Assembly: GCA_963662375.2 (NCBI GenBank) | Contig: CAXXRP010000003.1 | Location: forward strand, 1-64,000 | Direction of reading: 5' to 3' | Source of the DNA: UBA11612 sp963662375 | GTDB taxonomy: Bacteria; Pseudomonadota; Alphaproteobacteria; Rhodospirillales; Rhodospirillaceae | Length of the DNA: 64,000 bases | Shown here: positions 1 to 8,407 of the stretch, piece by piece | Numbering within the stretch: position 1 is the stretch's first letter | How the letters are laid out: every line of letters starts with the position of its first letter | Notes under the pieces: generated by a model | The model's input: the letters and a program-made list of their open reading frames with translations, nothing else | Databases searched by the model: none | Told to the model about the DNA's origin: nothing | Position numbers and translations under genes: made by a program

Positions 1-339
1 GTCTTGTTGGACGGTAGGGACTCAGAAGCGCTCTGGATCAGCGTCCGCAAGACCGCAATGTCTGACCGGGGCGTGTACGACCAAGTCGTTAGGACCACCA
101 AAAAACTTTTTGGACATCCCATCAACCCACACCTGTTCCGGGATTGCGCCATGACGACCCTGGCGACGGAGGACCCCGCCCACGTGCGGGTCGGCGCACG
201 GTTGCTCGGGCACAGTTCGCTTAGGACAGGTGAGGACCACTACAACCAAGCCACCATGGCCTCAGCCGTCACCCAATACCATGAAGCTCTGGCCCAACTC
301 CGTGGCAGCGAACCGCCTACTGAGGAAATAAACACATGA
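1..339 (+). CDS. Tyrosine site-specific recombinase, C-terminal part (5' end outside window)
   Basis: The reading frame is open from the first base, so only the last 112 residues are visible. They carry the end of a phage-integrase catalytic domain: the HLFRD box (the HxxR motif), LLGHSS (the LGH motif), and a tyrosine in GEDHYNQA at the place of the nucleophile. The enzyme would cut and rejoin DNA through a 3'-phosphotyrosine. Its stop codon overlaps the start of the downstream serine recombinase (ATGA at 336-339), so the two recombinases of different chemistry are translationally coupled. Family assignment is firm; the target site is unknown. Confidence 0.82.
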   Translation, partial: VLLDGRDSEALWISVRKTAMSDRGVYDQVVRTTKKLFGHPINPHLFRDCAMTTLATEDPAHVRVGARLLGHSSLRTGEDHYNQATMASAVTQYHEALAQLRGSEPPTEEINT

Positions 340-1952
340 CCCGTGCCGTCATCTACGCCCGCTACAGTTCAGACAACCAGCGGGAGGCTTCGATCAAGGA
401 TCAGGTTTACAAATGCACGCAAGAACTCACTCGGCTAAATGCACGCTGCGTCAATACCTATACCGATGCCGCCATTAGTGGGTCGACCCGCCTACGTCCG
501 GCGTTCCAGCGCCTTTTGCAGGACGCTCGTGCCAGCGCATTTGATCTGGTGATAGCCGAGGCGCTCGATCGCCTGTCCCGGGACCAGGAAGACGTGGCCG
601 GACTGTTCAAGCAGCTCAAGTTCCAAGGGATACAGTTGATCACCCTGTCCGAGGGTGAGATCACGGAACTCCATATTGGCCTCAAAGGCACCATGAATGC
701 CCTGTTCCTCAAGGATCTGGCCATCAAGACCCACCGGGGTATGGAAGGCCAGGTTCGTAGGGGCAAGTCCGCCGGCGGCAAGGCCTACGGTTATGATGTT
801 GTTCGTCAGTATTCCGAAGATGGCAGCCCCATTGGCGGCGAACGCAAGATCAATAGGGCTGAAGCCGAGGTGGTTCGGCGCATCTTCACTCTTTTTGCCG
901 CGGGGCAATCACCCCGTTCCATCGCCAGGTCCCTAAACGAAGGAAATGTCCCCAGCCCGGGCGGCCGGCTATGGTCGGACACAACAATACGGGGCCACGC
1001 CACCCGGCGCACCGGGGTCCTGCGAAACGATCTCTATCGGGGAAAATTGCTCTGGAATAAGCAGCACTACGTCAAAGACCCCAACACCGGCAGACGGCTT
1101 GCCCGGCCCAACCCGGCAAAAGAATGGATCTGGCAGGACGTACCCGGCCTACGGGTCATCGATGACCGGCTATGGGACGCTGTTCAGGAGCGCCTGGACG
1201 GCATCCGTTCCTCAACCTTGGTTAAGAAAGCCCTCGCGCAACGGATTTGGGAGAAGCGCCGGGCCAAACATCTGCTTACGGGCCTTACCAAATGCGGAAT
1301 ATGTGGCGGATCCCTGACGTCCGTGGGAGGCGATTATCTGGCCTGCAGTAAGGCCAGGAAACAGGGAACCTGCACCAACAAACGGAGCATCCGTCGGCAT
1401 CTCCTCGAGAATCTGGTCCTGACAGGGCTCAAGGACAATCTCATGAAACCGGAGATGGTTGAGGAGTTTGTCCGTGCTTATCACGAGGAGATCAACAAGA
1501 AGGCAGCCGACCAGGGTGCCACACGCGATCGCGTCGAGGCCGAACTCGGCAAGGTCACCAAAAAGCTGGATGCCTTAATCGATGCCGTTGCCTCAGGTTA
1601 CCGGTCCGACAGCCTGCAGCTAAAGCTGGACAGCTTGGAGGAGAAGAAATCCGCTTTGGAGATCCGACTTACCGAGCCAGCACCTTCACCGGTGCGCTTC
1701 CACCCGAAGCTACCCGAACTCTATCGCAAGAAGGTTGAATACCTGGGCGAGGCCCTTAGCGACCCGACAATTCGCGATGAGGCCTTCTCGATCCTCCGCG
1801 ACCTCATTCAAGGGGTCGTCGTCACGCCGGGACCAAAGCGGTCGTTCAGCGTGGAACTCATTGGAGAGATTACCAAAATGATCGCGCTGCCCGACGATAA
1901 GGCGATGATCGACGAAAGTTCGGTAAAGGTGGTTGCGGGCTTGCCTGTCTAG
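336..1952 (+). CDS. Large serine recombinase (resolvase/invertase N-domain, recombinase domain, zinc ribbon)
   Basis: Full-length 538-residue large serine recombinase. The N-terminal resolvase domain starts YARYSSDNQ, with Arg9 and Ser11 matching the catalytic Arg and Ser of gamma-delta resolvase; DRLSRDQEDV is the conserved Arg-rich motif. The middle (about residues 160-300) is the DNA-binding recombinase domain. A zinc ribbon (CGICGG ... CSKARKQGTC) lies near residues 320-350, followed by a charged coiled coil (about 380-450) used in synapsis. It overlaps the upstream tyrosine recombinase by 4 bases, so both probably belong to one integrated element. Such enzymes integrate or excise elements at att sites. 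No att pair could be identified because the left end lies outside the window. Confidence 0.92.
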   Translation: MTRAVIYARYSSDNQREASIKDQVYKCTQELTRLNARCVNTYTDAAISGSTRLRPAFQRLLQDARASAFDLVIAEALDRLSRDQEDVAGLFKQLKFQGIQLITLSEGEITELHIGLKGTMNALFLKDLAIKTHRGMEGQVRRGKSAGGKAYGYDVVRQYSEDGSPIGGERKINRAEAEVVRRIFTLFAAGQSPRSIARSLNEGNVPSPGGRLWSDTTIRGHATRRTGVLRNDLYRGKLLWNKQHYVKDPNTGRRLARPNPAKEWIWQDVPGLRVIDDRLWDAVQERLDGIRSSTLVKKALAQRIWEKRRAKHLLTGLTKCGICGGSLTSVGGDYLACSKARKQGTCTNKRSIRRHLLENLVLTGLKDNLMKPEMVEEFVRAYHEEINKKAADQGATRDRVEAELGKVTKKLDALIDAVASGYRSDSLQLKLDSLEEKKSALEIRLTEPAPSPVRFHPKLPELYRKKVEYLGEALSDPTIRDEAFSILRDLIQGVVVTPGPKRSFSVELIGEITKMIALPDDKAMIDESSVKVVAGLPV

Positions 1953-2399
1953 GGGATTCCCTGCAATTCGCCTCAAAAAATGATAGTGTTTACAATGACT
2001 TTTCCGTAAGAAAGATTAAAACCACCGCTGGTTTCCTCCAGAAAAAAATCAACACTATTGCAACACGGCTCTCTCGCCAAATTACCGCTTGCGAACGAGG
2101 GTTTGAGATTCGGTCGTGCCATAGCCGCTGGCGGTTTCTGAGTTTGGAAGTTCCCCAAATGACTGACTCAGTCGTCCTGAGCCGTCCGCTCGGGACGTGG
2201 AATTACCGGTTGAGGGTTCGCTTCCAGTCCCTTCGGAGGTGGCGAAGCCAGATGCCGTTTATCGATTGGGCGCGTTCCATGTGGCGGTCGTATGGCCCCC
2301 GGCCATGGGTGGTTCCGACAACGGTCCAGCCGGATAGCTGCGCTTGATCCCGCCGGTCATCCCTTTCGAAATCTCCGACCGTGCAGAACTATAGAAGGT
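1953..2399. other. Non-coding stretch downstream of the recombinase
   Basis: No convincing gene on either strand. Short open frames lack family resemblance and ribosome sites. As the right flank of the recombinase operon it could hold an att site or element end, but no inverted repeat or tRNA-like sequence was recognised. Confidence 0.4.
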
Positions 2400-2576
2400 T
2401 CATACACCGTTATGACCAACCAGCTTTGGATCTCGTCGCCGGCGGGCCATGTTCTCCAAGCCCAAACGAGCCCGCGCCGCATCGAAGCCGACCGGGTCGA
2501 ACGGCCCACCGTACCAGCCGATCATGTCCCGGTGCCGCTCATACGCCGGGTCGAGGACCGCCTCCAGGAAATCCAT
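2400..2576 (-). pseudogene. pRiA4b ORF-3-like protein, C-terminal fragment
   Basis: The minus strand encodes about 58 residues containing YERHRDMIGWYGGPFDP, the typical C-terminal end of the plasmid pRiA4b ORF-3 family (usually about 180 residues or more). The N-terminal bulk is absent: just upstream the sequence switches to a serine-recombinase fragment read in another frame. This is a truncated remnant, probably left by integration and deletion. The family is common on mobile elements; its function is unknown. Confidence 0.6.
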
Positions 2577-2797
2577 TGCTTATTCCAGACGAGTTTTCCT
2601 TGGTAGAGGTCGTTTCTAAGGATACCTGTACGCCTCTCCGCGTGTCCGCGGATCGTGGTGTCTGACCATTGGCGGCCATCGGGCCCTGGAACGCACTCAT
2701 CGTTCAGAATCTTGGCAATCGCCCGCGGTGAACTGCCGCCGGCAAACATGCGGAAGATGCGGCGCCCCGATGCCGAGGAAAACCGGACAGCTTGCAC
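2577..2797 (-). pseudogene. Serine recombinase internal fragment
   Basis: About 70 residues on the minus strand closely match the recombinase domain of the intact serine recombinase at 336-1952. Shared blocks include IFRMFAGGSSPRAIAK against IFTLFAAGQSPRSIAR, the identical WSDTTIRGH, and RNDLYQGKLVWNKQ against RNDLYRGKLLWNKQ. The catalytic N-terminal domain and the zinc ribbon are missing. The fragment breaks abruptly after WNKQ into the pRiA4b-like remnant. It is the relic of a second, related element in inverted orientation. Confidence 0.75.
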
Positions 2798-3090
2798 TCA
2801 GGAACGCCGCTCTGGGGTCGGAATGCGCGCGACCCGCCACCAACCAGGTCAAAGCTTCCGGACAGCCCACCAAATTGCTACCGTCTGCCTCGGTTTTGGG
2901 GTCCATCCGGGGAATCTTGGTTTATAGCTGCCCGGCGGTCCCGTCTTGATATGGAAGTGCGGACGGAATCCCTTCATTGTTTGATCCTCCCGGACGCCGG
3001 TTCCGGGCGTGAGATTCGATTCACACGGGATGCCTTCCATGGCCCGGCGCAGGACCGGAGAGGCGGAACCTGATACAGCGGAGCGGCGCG
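2798..3090. other. Degenerate region between remnants
   Basis: No recognisable gene. The minus strand has a 42-codon frame (2849-2977) preceded by a good GGGAGG ribosome site, which suggests the 5' end of a lost gene; its product resembles nothing I know. Confidence 0.35.
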
Positions 3091-4647
3091 ATGTTGAGTG
3101 CACATCAGATGCGGTTTGGATTCCTCACCCCGGTCTTGGCGGCCTGCCTGTCCATATCGGCCGCGGCCCAGCCAGCGCGCGGGACGGCGCCTGACGCCCT
3201 AACCCCCGCTGAGGTGGAGCAATGGGCGGACGAGGTTTTCGGATAGATCCTCGACGATCACCGGGTTTCGGTCCTGGCGGTCTCCGTGGTCCAGGGCGAC
3301 CGGACGCTCCTCACCAGGGGATACGGCTATGCCGACTGGGCGGAGCGTTCTCCGGTGATCCCCGACGAGACCCAATTCCGTATCGCCTCCATCACCAAGA
3401 CCTTCACCGCCACGGCCGTGGCCCAACTCCTGGAGCGCGGTCTCATCAAGTCCCTGGACGATCCCGCCAACATGTACCTGAAGCGCACCCAGCTCGCGCA
3501 ATCCTTCGGCGAAGACGTCACCGTCTGGGACCTACTCACCCACCGGGCCGGCTACGAGGACAGCTCCCTGGGCCGGGGCGCATTTGGGCATGAGCTACCG
3601 CTGGTCCCCGAGGTGATCGCCGCTGCCACGCCGCAGATCGTGCGCAAGCGGGACACAGTGTCAGTATATTCGAACTTCGGCGTCAGCATCCTCGGCATCA
3701 TGATCGAGGATATCACCGGCCAGCTCATGGAGGATTACCTCCGCGAGAACATCTTCCAACCGCTCGGCATGACCAACTCGCTGCTGATGGACGGCCCCGA
3801 GCGCGCGCCGAACCTAGTGACGCCGTACAATTTCACCGAGGACGGTTCCGCCCGTGGTGATGCCGTGGCGGCAGCTCAACGCCTTCATCGCGCCGGCAGG
3901 GTCCATGAAATCCACACCCGCGGACATGGCCAAGTATATGATCGCCCACATCCAGGCCGGACGCGGGGCCGACAATCCCATCCTGTCGTCCGACACCTTC
4001 GACCTCATGCACCAGCGCCATGAGGGCAACCATCCCCGGCAGAGCGGCTTCGGCATGATCTTCATGGCCTACGACTACAACGGCGAGTCAGTCATCGAGC
4101 ATTACGGCAACACAGGGGACTACCGGGCGCTGACGCTCATGCTGCTCAACCGCGGCATCGGCGTGACGACGATGTTCGCGGGCGGAGGGCCTGCGGACGC
4201 CGATGTCCAGGCGGACCCCGCGCTGCCGCCCGTGTCACCGGGGCCGTAAAGGCGGGGCTCTCCCACAGCGGCCTCAGGGCCCTCGTGCTCGAACATTTCC
4301 TGGGCCCCTTGGAAGCGCCCGAGACCGTGCTGCCCACGGAGGCCGGGGACTACGCGGGCGCCTACCTCAGCAACCGGCGCAATTACACCGGCGCCGAAGC
4401 GGCCGAGGACCGCCGCAACCCGACGCTCGTGGAGGACGCCGGGGGAGGCGCGCTCACCATCGCTGGCCTCGGGCCCTACCGCCAGAGGGAGCCGGACATC
4501 TTCTTTCTGGACGGCACTCTGCCCCTGGAGGCCCCCTTCCCCGTGTCCAACCAGTACGCCTTCGTCCGGGGGCCCGACGGCGAGGTGACGGCCATGTTCA
4601 GCCACGTAAACACCTTCGCTTACGAGAAGATGATTGACCTACCTTAG
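3091..4647 (+). pseudogene. Beta-lactamase-fold serine hydrolase (PBP-like/class C family), inactivated
   Basis: Reading from ATG 3091, a signal peptide (LAACLSISAAAQPA) leads into a mature sequence that meets an in-frame TAG at 3244-3246. It continues in the same frame through SITK (the SxxK nucleophile motif) and YSNFG (the YxN motif). A first frameshift near 3850 moves the coding frame to the one covering about 3854-4249; a second near 4200-4260 returns it to the original frame for the C-terminal domain ending at 4647. With one stop and two frameshifts the gene cannot make a full protein. The intact ancestor was a secreted or periplasmic serine hydrolase of the beta-lactamase/esterase superfamily; its substrate is unknown. 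Confidence 0.8.
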
Positions 4648-5056
4648 GAAGGAGATTCCGGCAGACCAAGCATAAGAGGTTACGCTTAGAGCACCAAATC
4701 TGTTGGGACGACGAGCATGGATTACTAGAATGTGTAGACAAATTCTTGGGAGCGCTCGCTGAGGATGACTGGCACACATTCGGTGCATGTTAATCTTACT
4801 ATTTTAGGGGCCCCGAACGATGCCGAAGCAATTGAAGAGTGGAACAAAGTCACAAGGTGCGCAAAAGCGTCCCTTGGAGAAAGCGCTCTTAAGCCTGTTC
4901 TTTCATAGAGGTTGCTTTACCGCCCAGCTCGCCCGTTGTGACAGCTCGCGATAATCCCCTCCATGAACAGAGGTGATTGACCATATATTGTGTCTAAGGT
5001 AGTGCATTTGGTCCGCGCGTTTATCCGATAGGTGAAATCTTTGAGTTCAATACTCT
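4648..5056. other. Intergenic region between convergent genes
   Basis: Lies between the hydrolase pseudogene and the convergent CocE-type gene. No gene, RNA or clear terminator hairpin was recognised. Confidence 0.4.
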
Positions 5057-6910
5057 TTAATGCGCGTCGTCACCTGTCGTTCGGGGAGGGATCACCGGGA
5101 GCACGATGTGCGAAGCCGTGCGTCCGCCGTGATGCACAGTCTGGGTCGCTATCACCGCCTCGGATTCCTTCACCAACGCGAGATTGTCGGCGCCGGTATT
5201 CAGATTGCGGAGGAAGAAGGGATAGTAGCTGGAGGAGATGTCCACGCGGATGCGGTGGTCTTCGGCGAAGACGTTGCCAGTCGCCCGCCAGAACTTGATG
5301 GTGTACTCGTACACTCGGTTCGGCTCGATGGTGCTGAGCGTCTCGGGATTAAAGGCGCCGGAATTGTCGGGGTCGCGGCTGCGGGCGCGCAGTACGCCTT
5401 CCGCGAGCAGCGACACGGTGCCGTCGGGGGCCACGTCGCTCAGGTGGACGATCCAGTCGGTGTCGCGCGCCGAGGTGGACGCATACAACTTGACCTCGAT
5501 GGGGCCCGTGACCTCCACGTCCCTGGTCAGCGGCGGGGAGGTATACACTAGCACGTCGTCGGCCGATTGCTGGGCGCTCACGTCGATGGCGCCGTCCTCG
5601 GTGTGGCCGCCCTTCCACGGCGCTAGCGTGGGTTTGGCGGGATCGTAGACATAGGTGTCCGATCCGGCCTCCCCCGGTAGGCTAGTGGAGAGCATGCCAT
5701 CGCCGTTAAGGGAGTTCGCATTGCCGCCGCTGCCGAAGTAGTACCTTGTCCACCGGGTCTGCGGCAGCGGCCAATCCTCCTCGGCGTACCACTTGTTGGC
5801 GCCCATCACGAAAACGTAGACTGGCGGGTCGTTTTCCACGCCGTTGTCGATGCCCTTGAGGAAGTGGTCGAACCAGCGGATGGTGTAGCCCCTAAGATCG
5901 ATGGGCGCATCGGGGCCGTAGTCGAAGGGCCCGATGACGCGGCCGCCGTCCTCCTGCCGGGTGAGCGCGTGCGCCCAGGGGCCGATGATGAGGGTCGGCC
6001 GGCGCGCTTCGGGCGTGGCGCCATACCGCTTCATCCCGATGTAGTTGGAGGGCGCGCCGCTGTGTTGGACGTCGAACCATCCGGTGGCGTTCAGCGAGGG
6101 CACGGTGATCTGGCTGAAATTCTCTTCGCCCTGATAGGAGATCTCCTGCCAGATCTCGTCACCGGCTAGGTTGTGGCCATAGACCTCGTCAAACCACGGC
6201 GCGTTCTGGATGCCGCGGCTGCGGTTGATGTCGATGTAGGGCGTGTGCATGAGGTCCCTGGCCCGGCGCGCGGCGTAGCCGCCGTATGGGCCGTCCCCCA
6301 CGGCCTGTGACACGCGGCCCGAGTGCAGCGCAAACCAGTCGGTCATCCAGCCCACCACGACGCCGTCCTGATAGGGGATGTTCCAGAAGGCGTCGGGGGG
6401 TGAAACCATCGGCGCGATGGCCTTGAGCGCGGGCGGATGCTCACGTGCAGTCCACCACTGCGTCCAGCCGACGAAGGAGTAGCCCATCATGCCAATGCGG
6501 CCGTTGCTCCAATCCTGTTTGGCCAGCCACTGAACAAGGTCGTGGCCGTCGCGCGGATGATGTCCGCTGACGGGATTCCACTGACCTTCGGAATCGTAGC
6601 GGCCGCGCAGGTCAGCCATGGCGACCACATAGCCGCGTCGAGCGAAGCGCCGCGCTTCGTCGCGGCCACGGCTCTTGCCGTACGGCGTTAGGGAGAGGAT
6701 GCCGGCGAAGAGGCCGGGCGCGTCCGGTCGATAGAGGTCCACGGCGAGGCGCGTGCCATCGCGCATGGCGACGAGATGATTGCGTGTTTCCCGAACCTCG
6801 TACTCTTCCGGCGAAATATCTCCGAGTGACGGGGCTTGGGCGTGACTGAAGGCGACACCGGTAACCAGCCAGTATACGATGAGAACAACGGCATTCCGCA
6901 GAAACTTCAT
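5057..6910 (-). CDS. CocE/NonD family secreted hydrolase (X-Pro dipeptidyl-peptidase-like)
   Basis: 617-residue alpha/beta hydrolase of the CocE/NonD (peptidase S15-like) family. I start it at the ATG at 6910, because GGAGGG lies just upstream and a clean signal peptide (cleavage near SHAQA) follows; a longer frame to 7123 lacks both. Catalytic Ser145 sits in GYSFVG. The S15 N-terminal features TPYGKSRGRDE and DLRGRYDSEG are present, and the C-terminal jelly-roll domain contains DHRIRVDISSS, carrying the likely catalytic His. The family cleaves acyl-ester or amide bonds in the periplasm. It stands alone, convergent with the decayed hydrolase. The substrate cannot be inferred. Confidence 0.88.
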   Translation of the reverse strand: MKFLRNAVVLIVYWLVTGVAFSHAQAPSLGDISPEEYEVRETRNHLVAMRDGTRLAVDLYRPDAPGLFAGILSLTPYGKSRGRDEARRFARRGYVVAMADLRGRYDSEGQWNPVSGHHPRDGHDLVQWLAKQDWSNGRIGMMGYSFVGWTQWWTAREHPPALKAIAPMVSPPDAFWNIPYQDGVVVGWMTDWFALHSGRVSQAVGDGPYGGYAARRARDLMHTPYIDINRSRGIQNAPWFDEVYGHNLAGDEIWQEISYQGEENFSQITVPSLNATGWFDVQHSGAPSNYIGMKRYGATPEARRPTLIIGPWAHALTRQEDGGRVIGPFDYGPDAPIDLRGYTIRWFDHFLKGIDNGVENDPPVYVFVMGANKWYAEEDWPLPQTRWTRYYFGSGGNANSLNGDGMLSTSLPGEAGSDTYVYDPAKPTLAPWKGGHTEDGAIDVSAQQSADDVLVYTSPPLTRDVEVTGPIEVKLYASTSARDTDWIVHLSDVAPDGTVSLLAEGVLRARSRDPDNSGAFNPETLSTIEPNRVYEYTIKFWRATGNVFAEDHRIRVDISSSYYPFFLRNLNTGADNLALVKESEAVIATQTVHHGGRTASHIVLPVIPPRTTGDDAH

Positions 6911-7221
6911 GCGACCCTCCCTCGATTCCAGGCTAGATTGGCACCAAAGGTGGCCGCCAGCAACATCACGCGGCCCGCTGGGCCGCGCGCCCGCTAAAGG
7001 GTCGCCCCTCAAAAACGCAATTGCCCTCGATGCAGAATCGCCTTTTTGCGTAGAGTGACTTTGAGATTGAAAGGTTCTGAGGTTTGCGAACCCGAAACCT
7101 TGGAATTTTTTTGAGCGTCCCAATTCTCAGAAATGGCGGAATGTGATTATGAGATGGCCCGCCCCTCTCGGAGCGATCAGTTTGGATTGCTCCTGGTTTA
7201 ACGCAAAAGAGGAGTGGACCA
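6911..7221. other. Intergenic region upstream of the CocE-type gene
   Basis: Contains the leader of the minus-strand hydrolase and, toward 7130-7221, what is probably the left flank of a decayed IS110-type element. No separate gene was supported. Confidence 0.4.
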
Positions 7222-7386
7222 ATGGGAATCGTGATGCTGGGAATCGACTTAGACAAGACCCTATGCAGTCTCGCAGGGCAGGATGAGACTGGTGCGGTGG
7301 CGTTGCGCCGGCGGTTGCGGCGGAACGCGGTGGAGGCTTTTGTAGAGAAATTGCCGTGCTGCACCGTAGCGTTGAAAGCGTGCTTC
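7222..7386 (+). pseudogene. IS110-family transposase, N-terminal fragment
   Basis: The frame begins with a good AGAGGAG ribosome site and reads MLGIDLDKT, VALRRRLRRNAVEAF and LPCCTVALKAC, the pattern of the N-terminal DEDD (RuvC-like) domain of IS110-family transposases, with the first catalytic Asp in GIDL. Only about 55 residues remain of roughly 340. The sequence then jumps into a serine-recombinase C-terminus in another frame. Confidence 0.65.
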
Positions 7387-7387
7387 G

Positions 7388-7560
7388 GTGGCATCGCGCG
7401 CGGCCGACATTTTCGCGCGTTCGAAAATTGAGCAAAAACGCCAATTGATCGCCTTCGTGTTTTCGAACTTAGCGCTGAGGGGCAAAACGCTAGAGCTTAT
7501 CTTGCGTCCGCCGTTCGATCTCATGGTCAATCGGTGCACTTACGCAAGTTGGCCGACATC
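7388..7560 (+). pseudogene. Serine recombinase C-terminal fragment
   Basis: About 57 residues with EQKRQLIAFVFSNLALRGK and PPFDLM, which resemble the extreme C-terminus of large serine recombinases carrying a zinc ribbon. Everything upstream of it has been replaced by the IS110 fragment. A relic with no expected function. Confidence 0.5.
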
Positions 7561-7639
7561 CTTCTCCTGCCAGCATTTTGAACCACTTTTACGCCCTTCT
7601 GGGAATCTCCTTGCGATTGAGCCCAAAAAACATCCCGAT

Positions 7640-7909
7640 CTAGGATTCCAATTTAGATTGGCGGAGCCAGAATTCGCTTACTTTCGCATAGCGCTGTGCG
7701 TTGTTGGTGTCAGATTTCTGCTTATTTTCAATGGTGCTTTGTTCGAAAAAGGTTGATGCGGCTCCCCGAAACCAGCGTACTTGCAGCCCGGCCTCAAGGA
7801 GACCGGGCTGTCTGTTTTGGCCGAGGGCCAAGAGTTGGGCTAGATGCACGACCAGGTGAACGTGGAGTTTGCCATCCTTGGAAACGAGGCGGATTTCGTC
7901 GATCAGGCC
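7640..7909 (-). pseudogene. Possible recombinase C-terminal tail remnant, opposite strand
   Basis: The minus-strand frame includes IDEIRLVSKDGKLHVHL followed by HLAQLLALG, which resembles the last strand and helix after the coiled coil in many alphaproteobacterial serine recombinases. The remainder is unrecognised. Assigned on resemblance of a short stretch only. Confidence 0.3.
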
Positions 7910-7910
7910 T

Positions 7911-8407
7911 CATAGGATGTTTGCTACTTTAGGGTGGGGGTCTTCGCGATTGAGTGTGCGTCGTCAAAGCATTTTGTATGCGCTGCGAGCGACTCGCAGG
8001 CTTCTCAGGTTCCTCGAAAACTAAGGCGTGCCGGCTGGGCCAGAAATCGGGAGCAGAACTGTAACATTTAGGTATCACACGTAGAATTAACTGTATTAAA
8101 ATCAGTATATTCTCATACTATACGTAATTATAATACGTGAATTAGTCGGCCCGTCAGCTTCGTGTGCATTTGTGTATTGCAATCCAATATGTCTAAATAT
8201 ATCTAATATGACGAGGTGCGTAGGGCTGCACTGGGTAAAGCAAGTCTACGACGCGACTTTGGCAAGGAGGTTGTGACGGCTTGATACCGGCAGCTGCGGC
8301 ACAGGGGATTTTTGTAAAAACTAAATAGTTTGAATTGGGAGCCCTGCTTTGAGGGCAGGCGGTTCCTGCGTTGGGATGTCATCCAAACCTTGAGGGGGAT
8401 TAGGAAT
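7911..8407. other. Leader region of the first large TonB-dependent receptor
   Basis: AT-rich around 8070-8210 in a GC-richer neighbourhood, as expected for a promoter region. The last 40 bases before the receptor start resemble the leader of the paralogous receptor at 55367. No riboswitch motif such as a B12 box was recognised. Confidence 0.45.
8122..8138. promoter_or_regulatory. Candidate -10 box inside an inverted repeat upstream of the receptor
   Basis: A TATAAT hexamer at 8129-8134 lies inside an inverted repeat with arms ACGTA and TACGT. This could be a promoter -10 overlapped by an operator. No good -35 hexamer stands at 17 bases, so the call is tentative. Confidence 0.3.

Noticed and set aside
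1953..2399. A tRNA remnant as attachment site, suggested by GGGTTCGCTTCC
   Set aside because: No cloverleaf can be drawn around it.
4120..4605. Minus-strand frame of 161 codons in the hydrolase pseudogene
   Set aside because: Low-complexity shadow in GC-rich sequence opposite the recognised hydrolase domain.
8000..8400. A riboswitch (such as cobalamin) ahead of the TonB-dependent receptor
   Set aside because: No B12 box or other conserved riboswitch core was found in the leader.
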